Positions 32,788-40,921 of a stretch of DNA of 64,000 bases are shown in pieces. The notes beneath the pieces were generated by a model. It ran no database searches, was not told where the DNA came from, and saw nothing but the letters and a program-made list of their open reading frames with translations. The position numbers and the translations under genes are program-made. Position 1 is the stretch's first letter, and each line of letters begins with the position of its first letter. Origin of the DNA: CAVQNQ01 sp963714205 (GTDB taxonomy: Bacteria; Acidobacteriota; Terriglobia; Bryobacterales; Bryobacteraceae); the NCBI GenBank assembly GCA_963714205.1, contig CAVQNQ010000003.1:372001-436000 (forward strand), written 5' to 3'.

Positions 32788-33909
32788 ATGTTGAATCCAA
32801 GAACGCTCCGTTACGATCGTTTCCTTTCACAGGCAGGCGAGAAAGAGGCCGGCTTCCGGTTTGTGTCCGCGGTGGCTGGCCAGCCGGTTCTGGTAACCGG
32901 TGCGGGTGGCTATATTGGAGCGGCTCTGGTCACGGCGCTTGCGGCCGCCGGCCCCGCCCGGATTATCCTGCTCGACTCCTCCGAACACAACCTGTTCAGA
33001 ATCCAGCAGCACTTGGAGGCGGCGCATGGACAGGTTCCTCATCAAGCCATCCTCGGAAGTGTGACGGACGCCGCGTTGCTGAACGCTGTGCTCCAACGCT
33101 TTCGCCCGCGTATCGTGTATCATGCGGCGGCGTTCAAGCACGTTGCCCTGCTGGAACTAAACCCGGTGGCGGCGGTGCGCAACAATGCGCTTGCCACATA
33201 TATGCTGGCACAGGCGGCGCTCCAATACGGCGTCTCGACGATGGTGCTGGTCTCGACGGACAAGGCGGTGAACCCGCGCAGCATCATGGGAGCATCCAAG
33301 CGCCTCGCGGAACTGACTGTGGCTGCGCTCAGCGGTCCTCAGTGCCGGATGAACGCTGTCCGATTAAGCAATGTCATCGGATCGACCGGCAGCGTGGTCC
33401 CCATCTTTCGGGAGCAGATCTCCAGGCGCGGACCGGTTACCGTGACCCATCCCGAGGTGAGCCGGTATTTCATGTCTCTCGGTGAGGCGGTCGAGGCGAT
33501 CCTAGCCGCCGGCGCGGCGGAGTGCGCGGGGCGCATCCTGCTGCCGGCGCTGGGAGAGCCGGAGCGCATTGCCGACCTGGCGCGCTTCCTCATTGCAGCG
33601 GCTGCCGAAGGCTTCGGGAACGAAATCCCGATCCGGTTCATCGGCCTGCGTCCGGGGGAGAAGCTCACGGAAGATCTGATTTTTCCAACAGAGATCCGCG
33701 ATGGATCCGCGGCGGGACCCTTGGAGATCATCCTGACGCAGAGTCCGGCGCCGGCTGAACTGCACGGCCGAATGAAACAACTCGCCGGCCACGTGGCCAG
33801 CAACAATGTAGCGGGACTAATTGGAACGATAACCTCGCTGGTTCCGGAGTACGAGCCAAGTTCCGTCATCCTCCCTGCCATAGGCGCCGGCGGTAGCATC
33901 GGAAGATGA
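32788..33909 (+). CDS. CapD/FlaA1-type nucleotide-sugar dehydratase
   Basis: 373-residue short-chain dehydrogenase/reductase of the Polysacc_synt_2 group. The NAD(P) loop is VLVTGAGGYIGAALV; YHAAAFKHVALLE and STDKAVNPRSIMGASKR carry the catalytic region, with Met in the place of the usual Tyr of the YxxxK motif as in the CapD/FlaA1 family. FIGLRPGEKLTEDLI is the family C-terminal signature. It is soluble, lacking the transmembrane half of long CapD proteins. Likely makes a 4-keto-6-deoxy UDP-sugar. First gene of an operon with overlapping NeuC- and DegT-type genes. Confidence 0.88.
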   Translation: MLNPRTLRYDRFLSQAGEKEAGFRFVSAVAGQPVLVTGAGGYIGAALVTALAAAGPARIILLDSSEHNLFRIQQHLEAAHGQVPHQAILGSVTDAALLNAVLQRFRPRIVYHAAAFKHVALLELNPVAAVRNNALATYMLAQAALQYGVSTMVLVSTDKAVNPRSIMGASKRLAELTVAALSGPQCRMNAVRLSNVIGSTGSVVPIFREQISRRGPVTVTHPEVSRYFMSLGEAVEAILAAGAAECAGRILLPALGEPERIADLARFLIAAAAEGFGNEIPIRFIGLRPGEKLTEDLIFPTEIRDGSAAGPLEIILTQSPAPAELHGRMKQLAGHVASNNVAGLIGTITSLVPEYEPSSVILPAIGAGGSIGR

Positions 33910-35090
33910 AGCGCAAGATCGCCGTCGTCACTTCCTCGCGCGCCGACTACAGCCACCTCTATTGGCCGCTTCGCGAACTTGGGTCGCACCCTGAGGTAGA
34001 ACTGAAGATCATCGCGCTCGGCTCCCATCTTTCCCCCGAATTCGGTTGCACGGCAAGCGAGATCGAAAAGGACGGGTTTCCGATCGAGGCGCGCGTCGAA
34101 TGCCTGCTGAGTTCGGACAGCGACGTTGGCATGGCCAAGACGATCGGTGTGGCAGCGCTTGGCTTGGCCGACTGCCTTGGCCAGATGCGCCCGGACATGT
34201 TACTCCTCATTGCAGACCGCTATGAGATGCTTGCGCCGGCATCGGTGGCAACGGCGCTGCGCATTCCGTTGGCGCATATTGAAGGCGGGGAGATCAGCGA
34301 AGGTGTCATCGACGATGCTGTCCGCAATGCGCTCACCAAGCTCAGTCACATTCACTTTACGTCTACAGAGCGGGCGCGGGCGCGCGTGGTGGCCATGGGC
34401 GAGGAGGACTGGCGCGTCCACCGCACCGGTGCCCCTTCACTCGACCACTTGCGCCGCAGTCCGCTGATGAGCCGCGAGCATGTGGAGGCGCGCCTCGGTA
34501 TCCAGTTCACGCGCCCGACCGCGTTGATCGCATATCACCCCACGACCATCGCCCGCGACCTCACGCGCGAAGCGGGCGCGCTCTTCTCCGCGCTCGAATC
34601 CGTTCCGGCACAGCTTCTGTTCTGCTATCCGAACGCCGACGCCGGCAGCAGGGAGCTGATCGAGCGCACGAAATCCTTCATCCGAAATCGCGGAAGCGGC
34701 CGGGTCTTTGTCAATCTGGACCCCGTGCTCTACTGGAGCTTGTTGCGCTCGGTGGAGCTTCTGTTGGGTAACTCGAGCAGCGGGATTATGGAGGCGGCAT
34801 CCTTCGCGCTTCCGGCGGTTAACGTGGGGATACGGCAGCGCGGGCGGGAACGCGCCCGCAATGTGCTCGACGCCGAAGCCAGCGCGGCCTCTATCCTGGG
34901 TCGCGTTGCCGTGGCCCTCACGGAGGAATTTCGCCGCTCGCTTCGCGGGATGGAAAACCCCTATGGCGACGGGCACGCGGCCGAGAGGATCGTTTCCGTG
35001 CTGAAGTCCACGCCCCTCGGCGAGGAACTCCTGATCAAACGGGCGCCCGCTGTGGGCCAGGACCAGGACAGCCGCGAGTCACCGAGATGA
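33906..35090 (+). CDS. Hydrolysing UDP-GlcNAc 2-epimerase (NeuC/LegG-like)
   Basis: 394 residues. Starts RKIAVVTSSRADYSHLYWPL, the family opening, with LLIADRYEMLAPASVA, PLAHIEGGEISEGVIDDAVR and GNSSSGIMEAASFALPAVN (the GT-B-like nucleotide-binding end). These enzymes release the 2-epimer sugar from UDP, a step in sialic/legionaminic-type acid synthesis. No NeuB-type synthase is in the window, so the product is open. Its ATG overlaps the previous stop and its end overlaps the next start by 4 bp. Confidence 0.9.
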   Translation: MKRKIAVVTSSRADYSHLYWPLRELGSHPEVELKIIALGSHLSPEFGCTASEIEKDGFPIEARVECLLSSDSDVGMAKTIGVAALGLADCLGQMRPDMLLLIADRYEMLAPASVATALRIPLAHIEGGEISEGVIDDAVRNALTKLSHIHFTSTERARARVVAMGEEDWRVHRTGAPSLDHLRRSPLMSREHVEARLGIQFTRPTALIAYHPTTIARDLTREAGALFSALESVPAQLLFCYPNADAGSRELIERTKSFIRNRGSGRVFVNLDPVLYWSLLRSVELLLGNSSSGIMEAASFALPAVNVGIRQRGRERARNVLDAEASAASILGRVAVALTEEFRRSLRGMENPYGDGHAAERIVSVLKSTPLGEELLIKRAPAVGQDQDSRESPR

Positions 35091-36229
35091 GTATTCCGCT
35101 TTCGGCGCCCGATGTCACCGAGGCCGATATCGATGCCGTGGTGGGCGTGCTGCGGACTCCGCGGCTCAGCCTCGGCCCGAAGTTGGAGGAGTTCGAGGAA
35201 GCCGTTGCCAGCTATGTCGGCGTGCCTTACGGGGTGGCCTTGTCTTCGGGCACGGCCGGACTCCACGCTGGTCTGGCCGCCTTGGGGATCGGTGAAGGCG
35301 ACGAAGTGATTCTCCCATCCTTTACTTTCATCGCCGTTGCCAATGCCGTTCTTCACCGGCGGGCCAGGCCGGTATTCGCGGACATCGATCCACGGACGCT
35401 CAATCTCACAGCCGAGAGCGTGGCAAGCGCCATCACGCACAGGACGCGCGCCATTATCGCTGTACACACCTTCGGGTGCCCCGTGGACCTGGATCCAATC
35501 CTCCACCTTGCCGACAGGCATGGCGTGAAGGTGATTGAGGACGCCTGCGAAGCGATGGGAGCCGAGCACCGCGGAAGAAAGGTCGGCGGGCTGAGCGACT
35601 TCGGAGTCTTCGGGTTCTATCCCAATAAGCCGATTACCACGGGCGAAGGCGGAATGGTCGTCACGCGCGATCGTCAGCTGGCCGACACAATTCGCGCCAT
35701 CCGCAATCAGGGCCGCAGGCCGGCCGACGGCTGGCTGGATCATTCCCTGCTCGGGTACAACTACCGCCTTTCCGAAATCAACTGCGCTCTGGGCCTCTCG
35801 CAGATGAAGCGAATCGACGCCATTCTCGCGCGGCGTGAAAACAGGGCGGCCTGTTACTGCGAACACCTGCGGACGGCGCCGGAACTCACTCTCCCTCTTT
35901 TCAAGACCGCCGAAGGACGCGTCTGCTGGTTCGTTTTCGTGGTCCGGCTCGCGCCGTGCTTCATGCAGGAAGACCGCGATCGAATCCTCGCCTATATGGC
36001 TTCGCGGGGCATCGGTTGCGGGTGCTATTTTGCTCCGGTGCATCGGCAACCCCTTTACGCAGCCTACGCCGATCGTGGCCAGGATCTGACCGTCACCGAG
36101 CAGGTAGCTGAGCGGACACTGGCGCTGCCCTTCTTCAATCGGCTGACGGACGACGACATCGCCGAGGTCTGCGTGACCCTGGGCGCCGCGATCGATGCCG
36201 TTCGAAAACGCCCGCCTCAGGCCTCCTGA
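35087..36229 (+). CDS. DegT/DnrJ/EryC1/StrS-family aminotransferase
   Basis: 380 residues. Landmarks are ALSSGTAGLHAGLAALGIGE, PSFTFIAVANAVL, FADIDPRTLNLT, VIEDACEAMGAEHRGRKVGG and the Schiff-base lysine in GFYPNKPITTGEGGM. Likely aminates the keto-sugar made by the CapD-like dehydratase two genes upstream, as in bacillosamine- or legionaminate-type routes. It differs from the paralogue at 9734-10861 (active-site FSFQAVKN), so the two serve different sugars. Ends overlapping a convergent gene by 13 bp. Confidence 0.92.
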   Translation: MSIPLSAPDVTEADIDAVVGVLRTPRLSLGPKLEEFEEAVASYVGVPYGVALSSGTAGLHAGLAALGIGEGDEVILPSFTFIAVANAVLHRRARPVFADIDPRTLNLTAESVASAITHRTRAIIAVHTFGCPVDLDPILHLADRHGVKVIEDACEAMGAEHRGRKVGGLSDFGVFGFYPNKPITTGEGGMVVTRDRQLADTIRAIRNQGRRPADGWLDHSLLGYNYRLSEINCALGLSQMKRIDAILARRENRAACYCEHLRTAPELTLPLFKTAEGRVCWFVFVVRLAPCFMQEDRDRILAYMASRGIGCGCYFAPVHRQPLYAAYADRGQDLTVTEQVAERTLALPFFNRLTDDDIAEVCVTLGAAIDAVRKRPPQAS

Positions 36230-36969
36230 GCGGACTGCCGGCGGAATACATACAGAAGATTGCCTTCGAACGTGCGCCGACGCAACTCGCCCGAAGCATA
36301 GTCTATGACAAACCGCTTTTCGATATGCAGACCGGCGGCCCGAGACAAAGCGGCGACCTCTCTGTGGGTGAAGACATGTCCGGTGGTCGAGATGCGACAG
36401 CCCTCGATATTCCAGGTAACCCTGACATCGCCATTGCGGTCGCCCGGCCACACCCGGTCGCGCAGGAGACGCGCGGCCGTCGCCAGCGCCCCGTAATGAC
36501 GCGCGTTATAGCGGTGGTTCAGGTCGATGAAGATCCTACCCTCCGGAGACACTAGCCGTTCGAACTGACGCAGCACTCCAACCCGGGCGGCTGTGGATAG
36601 AACGTGTCCAAGGACATTCCAGAGGCATGTGATAACGTCGAAGCTGCCGGGCTGGCGGTGGAGATCTTCAGCCCGCATCGCCCAGATTTTTGCCTGCGCC
36701 GGGCAGTGGGTCCGCATGGCGCCGCTCGGCTCAAGCAGAATGAGATCCCGCAACCCCGCGCTCCCGGCGATGCGCCCCGCGCGAGCGCCATTCCCGGCTC
36801 CAACGTCTAGCAGCGAACGACTGCCACCGGGGATTTCGCCGATCACAAGCCGGTCGACGGCCTCGATATATGCCCCGCGTTGTTTCGCCAGACGCGCGTA
36901 GACGGGCGCAACCCGATCGTAAGCAGCGACCGGATCCAGCAACCCGGCGGCTAAGCCATCCGGATTCAT
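36217..36969 (-). CDS. Class I SAM-dependent methyltransferase
   Basis: 250 residues from the ATG at 36969; the frame extends upstream to 37224 without support. SAM motif I is LLDVGAGNGARAGRIAG, followed by ITCLWNVLGHVLSTAARVG and EGRIFIDLNHRYNARHYG. The opening (DPVAAYDRVAPVYARLAKQ) is typical of small-molecule methyltransferases. Convergent with the DegT gene. Substrate unknown. Confidence 0.8.
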   Translation of the reverse strand: MNPDGLAAGLLDPVAAYDRVAPVYARLAKQRGAYIEAVDRLVIGEIPGGSRSLLDVGAGNGARAGRIAGSAGLRDLILLEPSGAMRTHCPAQAKIWAMRAEDLHRQPGSFDVITCLWNVLGHVLSTAARVGVLRQFERLVSPEGRIFIDLNHRYNARHYGALATAARLLRDRVWPGDRNGDVRVTWNIEGCRISTTGHVFTHREVAALSRAAGLHIEKRFVIDYASGELRRRTFEGNLLYVFRRQSAQEA

Positions 36970-37037
36970 TGGCACAATCAGCCCATTATAATTTCGTTGC
37001 GAGCCTGAGGATGCCGGTGGTTGCAGGAGCAATGAGT

Positions 37038-37061
37038 GCCGCCGGCCGCAGGACCGGCGGC
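37038..37061. terminator. Strong hairpin downstream of the PEGA gene
   Basis: GCCGCCGG/CCGGCGGC, an 8-bp GC stem with an eight-base loop, 18 bp after the PEGA gene stop on the minus strand. No U-tract follows, so it may be a transcript-end stabiliser rather than an intrinsic terminator. Confidence 0.4.
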
Positions 37062-37078
37062 GGGACGGCCGGTGTAAC

Positions 37079-37441
37079 TTACAGTTCGGGGTGAATGTGG
37101 ATCGTCTTGCCGGCAGACACGAAGATATTTTCGGCGAATTGCGTATTGCCGCCTTCCTTGATCTCGATGTTGTACTTGCCGGGACGCAGATGCATCGTCT
37201 TGTTCTCGCGCGTAGTGCCGGCATAAGCGCCGTTGAGAAACACTTCGGCGTCCTTCACCTTGGTATCCAGCTTCACTTCTCCCGAGTTAGGGTAGTACGC
37301 GTAACCGTAGTAAGGTCCCCAATACGGCCCCCAAAACGGAGCGTAATAACCGCCTCCCACAAATACGCGGACGGCGGCCGAAGCGCTCATCGGCACGAGC
37401 GTCATTGCTGCAAAAGCCAAGATTAGCAATCCCTTTTTCAT
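37079..37441 (-). CDS. Exported PEGA-domain-like protein
   Basis: 120 residues. Signal peptide LLILAFAAMTLVPMSASA, then a Tyr/Pro/Gly-rich segment (YYAPFWGPYWGPYYGYAYYP) and a PEGA-like beta-sandwich (GEVKLDTKVKDAEVFLNGAY; HLRPGKYNIEIKEGG). PEGA domains are found in surface or cell-envelope proteins. RBS AGGAGGAGG sits before the ATG at 37441. A single gene with its own leader (37442-37500). Confidence 0.82.
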   Translation of the reverse strand: MKKGLLILAFAAMTLVPMSASAAVRVFVGGGYYAPFWGPYWGPYYGYAYYPNSGEVKLDTKVKDAEVFLNGAYAGTTRENKTMHLRPGKYNIEIKEGGNTQFAENIFVSAGKTIHIHPEL

Positions 37442-37664
37442 ATTCGACCTCCTCCTATCTTGTTAGATTGGTTGTGTCTCACTTCGGTTTCAAGCAATCG
37501 TTATGCCAGTCCGTATGGGTTTTGCCATCAATAGGTTGCCGGAGAAATCGCGTATTGCGAGTCACCATATGGCCGAAATCAGCCACCGCCTGTGGCTGCA
37601 TTCGCGCAGGCGATATTTGGATTGCTCTTTGAAGAAAGCCGATCGGCCGCCGCACCAGGGCAGT

Positions 37665-39290
37665 CTACTTTTTTTGGAGCGGCACTTCCAATTGCTTCCC
37701 GGCGAGATTTACTCCGAACTTAGGCGCCTTAGAGGTTCCCTCCACTCGAATACGAAGAAACGTCCCCGCACCGCCCCTCTCGAAGAATCGGTCGACGGGC
37801 TTCAGGACTAATCTCTTCCACCCGGTGACCGTCTGCGAAACGGTCGCCTGCAGTTTGAGGGTGCCATCGAAGTCGAGAAGTTCAGTGTCTAAATTGTAAT
37901 CGCCAGCCAAGTCGAGGTCGGCCCCGGGTACTCCGAAAGATATCTTCTGAAACCGGATTACCGCATTCTCAAGGTGAAAGACACCCATCATCCGTGAGGC
38001 CACTTGAGCGCTATCAGGATCCCGAGGTTGCCCCAGCGCTCGTTTGCTCAGCCCGTCAATCTGATCTTGAATGGTGGAATGTAGGAACTTGCCATCCAGA
38101 ATTTCAAAGCTCCCATCCAGTTCGAGTTTTTCACGGACCTTACCAGACAGCGGCGGAATGTCGATTTGCGCGTTCAGCGCGAGCCTCCCCTCCATGAAAG
38201 GCGCTCCCTTCATCGCCAGGCGCAGCACGTCGCGCAGGTTGCCGTTGGGCATCGCCAGCTTGAGGCGGATCGCGCGTGGCTGGTTGGCTTCATGGCGAAT
38301 GATGCCTCCGCTCGTGGTGAAGTTCGTCGTGCCTAACACCGCCGTCACTGGTTGGAGGATAGTATTTCCGCTGGTCCCGTCCACCAACGCTGTGAAGCGG
38401 GCAAAGAGTGGCAAGGGGTTGCCTGTCATCCGCAAACGGAAATCCGGCACGAAGGCCTGGCCACGAACCGCAATCGCGGAGAGCTTACCATCGAACCGGC
38501 CGCTGGACTGCAAAATGCCCCCTATCCCCGCGAGGGTCCCCAGATCGGCCTGCTTAAACAGATATTTGCCTGTGAGGGGCGTGTCGGCCGGCTCGCTTGC
38601 GACCCAGGGTCCGAATGTGCCCGTGGCATGTATCTTCCCTGGCGGCTTGGCATTTGTGAGGGCTGCATCGTATTTCATGGGCGCGCCAGCACCCACGGAT
38701 TCCAACTGTACACTTTGAATATCGAACCGCAGCGGAAGCTTCTGCGCATTCCTCGGCTGAAGCACCAGCCCGGCGTTGCGAATGCTCACCTTTTCGATCA
38801 GCCATTCAGGGCTTGATGCGCTCTGCCGGCTGCCCGGCGCGTTCTCCGCTGAAGTTGGCGGGCCGCTGCGCTCGCTGTGCGGCGGCACTTGGATTTCCAT
38901 TCCGTCCACAATGATCTGGGAGACGACCACCGGTGGATGGAAAAGCGAATCCAGATCTACTTCGCCGCGGAAATTCCGGATCACAAACAGGGCCACGGAA
39001 TCGGGGCGACTCTTCAGCCGCAGAGACAGCCCTCTTCCGTCAATGCGCGCCGAGGTCCCCCGGCCGCGCGTGAGGAGGAGACGAAGCGGCGATCCCCCTG
39101 AGAGACGGAGGTGCAGATCCTGAAGCTGTACATCGCTGTCAAACCGCTGACTCAGGTAACGAATTGCCTGCTGGCGCGCATAAGGTTCAATGCGTGCAGC
39201 CAGCACCGACGCCGCGATTGCGAGGCTGACCACTATCAGGATAGGCACCAGGCCGATGGCGACAATCCACTTCCATTTCCGGGCCCTCAT
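37665..39290 (-). CDS. AsmA/DUF3971-like envelope protein
   Basis: 541 residues. TM segment at residues 8-32 (WIVAIGLVPILIVVSLAIAA), then a long periplasmic beta-rich region of the AsmA/TAM superfamily with repeated short beta segments (RIDGRGLSLRLKSRP; VRGQAFVPDFRLRM; HLENAVIRFQKISFGVPGAD). Such proteins bridge the inner membrane and periplasm and are linked to lipid transport or outer-membrane assembly. The short version here lacks the full AsmA N-terminal domain. Divergent from the leader/pseudokinase genes. Confidence 0.75.
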   Translation of the reverse strand: MRARKWKWIVAIGLVPILIVVSLAIAASVLAARIEPYARQQAIRYLSQRFDSDVQLQDLHLRLSGGSPLRLLLTRGRGTSARIDGRGLSLRLKSRPDSVALFVIRNFRGEVDLDSLFHPPVVVSQIIVDGMEIQVPPHSERSGPPTSAENAPGSRQSASSPEWLIEKVSIRNAGLVLQPRNAQKLPLRFDIQSVQLESVGAGAPMKYDAALTNAKPPGKIHATGTFGPWVASEPADTPLTGKYLFKQADLGTLAGIGGILQSSGRFDGKLSAIAVRGQAFVPDFRLRMTGNPLPLFARFTALVDGTSGNTILQPVTAVLGTTNFTTSGGIIRHEANQPRAIRLKLAMPNGNLRDVLRLAMKGAPFMEGRLALNAQIDIPPLSGKVREKLELDGSFEILDGKFLHSTIQDQIDGLSKRALGQPRDPDSAQVASRMMGVFHLENAVIRFQKISFGVPGADLDLAGDYNLDTELLDFDGTLKLQATVSQTVTGWKRLVLKPVDRFFERGGAGTFLRIRVEGTSKAPKFGVNLAGKQLEVPLQKK

Positions 39291-39371
39291 GAGCGCTCTC
39301 CTACCGACTATTTTAAATGGAGCAGTACAGCAGCACGCCCAGCACGGATCGATCCACTACGGTGGCATCAG

Positions 39372-39377
39372 TATACT
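39372..39377 (+). promoter_or_regulatory. -10-like TATACT upstream of leader ORF 1
   Basis: TATACT followed by GACC lies 22 nt before the ATG at 39400. The same GTATACTGACC block stands at 40842-40852 with identical spacing before the second leader ORF. No TTGACA-like box upstream in either. Confidence 0.5.
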
Positions 39378-39399
39378 GACCGGGAGCCAGGGGTCTAAA

Positions 39400-39462
39400 A
39401 TGGAAATTCCGGATAATGCCCGAAGAGATCGTGCGATGAACGATCCGTGCTGGCGCAGATGA
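39400..39462 (+). CDS. Leader peptide 1 (20 aa)
   Basis: Short ORF MEIPDNARRDRAMNDPCWRR whose TGA (39460-39462) overlaps the ATG at 39459 of the pseudokinase-TonB gene. Its upstream block and first five codons resemble those of the leader at 40871. The ATGA overlap implies translational coupling. Too short for homology; judged real because of the duplication. Confidence 0.5.
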   Translation: MEIPDNARRDRAMNDPCWRR

Positions 39463-40730
39463 GGATGCCGAATTGGAAACAATGCGAAGGCGAACTTGCC
39501 GGCGGCGAGTTTCCACTGGAGCGCTATCTCGGCGGCAGTGAAGAGAGCGCGGTCTTCCTCACCCGGTTTGGCTCGGGCAGGGCTGCCATCAAGCTCATGC
39601 TCCCTGGCCAGGCGCCAGCCGTGGAACTTGTGGAGCGCTGGAATCGCGCCGCCACCTTCTATCATCCTCACCTGCTCCGCATCTTTGCGGCCGGAACTTG
39701 GGCGCTGGCAGGCCTGCCGCTGGGTTATCTCGTCATGGAGTACGCCGGGGAAAACCTCGCGGAAGTTCTCCGGGAACGCCCGCTCACCATTGACGAAACC
39801 CGCGAAATGCTACAACCGGTCGCGGATGCACTGGCTTACCTGCACGGCCACGGCCTGGTGCATGGCAATCTGAAACCCTCGAATATTTTTGCGGTCGAAG
39901 ACACGGTGAAGATCTCCAGCGAGGCTGTTTGGCCTGGCGATCCGGCCGTTGATATCCGGGCCCTGGGAGTAACGCTGGTACAGTCCCTGACGCAACCAGC
40001 GGCAGTCACGCAGGGCACCCAGGATTCCGCGGTTGACGCGCTGCCCCTTCCCTTCCGGGAGATGGCGCAAAACTGCCTGCATCCTGACGCGCGGCTTCTT
40101 TGGTCCGCTGGCAAGATCGGGTCCTGGCTCCGTTCCCCCGAGCCGTCTGCCTCGGCTCTTCCGGCAGGTACGGCAGTAATCGCGCAACCCGCGGGGAAGC
40201 CGAGGCCCTGGTATTATGTTGCAGGCGTCACACTGTTCGTCGTGGGGGCGGCGATTGTCGGAAGCCTGGTGATGCATCGGACGGCTGCTCCGGCGCCATC
40301 GGCCGCTAAGCCGTCGCGGTTCGCGGCCGGCTCCGCCGCGCCCGGGCTGGTGCCAACCCGGCCAACGGCCGCAGTGAAGGCCGCCCCCCCTGTCCCGCCG
40401 GATCGCGAAGCGGAGCCACTGCGTGGCTCGCGGCCTGCACAGGATGGAATCACGCGCCGCGTGCTCCCCGCTATTCCCGCCAAAGACCGGAATACGGTTC
40501 ACGGGAAAGCGATGGTGGTCGTCAGAGTTGCGGTGGATCCATCAGGGAAGGTTATCGAGGCCACGCTGGAGCGCGGTGGCTCGCCTTATTTTGGCAAGCT
40601 GGCACTGGAAGCGGCTCGACGTTGGCAATTCGCCCCAGTCGAGAGTGCCGGCCCGCGAAACTGGATCCTGCGTTTTGAGATCATGCGAACCACGACTGAG
40701 GTGGTCCCTGTCAGGGCGGGCTGGAAATAG
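39459..40730 (+). CDS. Pseudokinase-TM-TonB C-terminal fusion
   Basis: 423 residues. Residues about 15-210 have a protein-kinase fold: AAIKLMLPG (VAIK-like lysine), YLVMEYAGENLAEVL (hinge) and HGHGLVHGNLKPSNIFAVED, where the catalytic HRD Asp is Asn and the DFG motif is missing. That makes it an inactive kinase. A TM helix follows (WYYVAGVTLFVVGAAIVGSL), then a Pro/Ala-rich spacer and a TonB C-terminal domain (VVVRVAVDPSGKVIEATLER; FGKLALEAARRWQFAP). The layout suggests a cytoplasmic binding domain controlling a periplasmic TonB-like arm. Start 39459 overlaps the leader peptide stop. Confidence 0.8.
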   Translation: MRMPNWKQCEGELAGGEFPLERYLGGSEESAVFLTRFGSGRAAIKLMLPGQAPAVELVERWNRAATFYHPHLLRIFAAGTWALAGLPLGYLVMEYAGENLAEVLRERPLTIDETREMLQPVADALAYLHGHGLVHGNLKPSNIFAVEDTVKISSEAVWPGDPAVDIRALGVTLVQSLTQPAAVTQGTQDSAVDALPLPFREMAQNCLHPDARLLWSAGKIGSWLRSPEPSASALPAGTAVIAQPAGKPRPWYYVAGVTLFVVGAAIVGSLVMHRTAAPAPSAAKPSRFAAGSAAPGLVPTRPTAAVKAAPPVPPDREAEPLRGSRPAQDGITRRVLPAIPAKDRNTVHGKAMVVVRVAVDPSGKVIEATLERGGSPYFGKLALEAARRWQFAPVESAGPRNWILRFEIMRTTTEVVPVRAGWK

Positions 40731-40870
40731 CTCAGAAACGTGTGCGGCCTGGTCCAAGCTGGACCCTTCATTTCCCTCTATCACCGGCGAGAACAGCTTC
40801 TGTTTGGATCGCGTCCGGTCGCCGGATGCGCTCGCGCGGGGGTATACTGACCTGGACCGGGGAGTCCCAG

Positions 40871-40921
40871 ATGAAAATTCCGGATCATCGTCCGCGCAAC
40901 ATGTTTGGGAGGCAACTATGA
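40871..40921 (+). CDS. Leader peptide 2 (16 aa)
   Basis: ORF MKIPDHRPRNMFGRQL. Its TGA (40919-40921) overlaps the ATG at 40918 of the GH42-like gene, and the ribosome-binding site of that gene (GGGAGG, 40907-40912) is inside it. A TATACT box lies 22 nt upstream, as for leader 1. The peptides share M(E/K)IPD. Confidence 0.5.
   Translation: MKIPDHRPRNMFGRQL

Noticed and set aside
34961..36451. 496-codon frame antisense to the DegT gene
   Set aside because: No recognisable motifs, and it crosses three sense genes.
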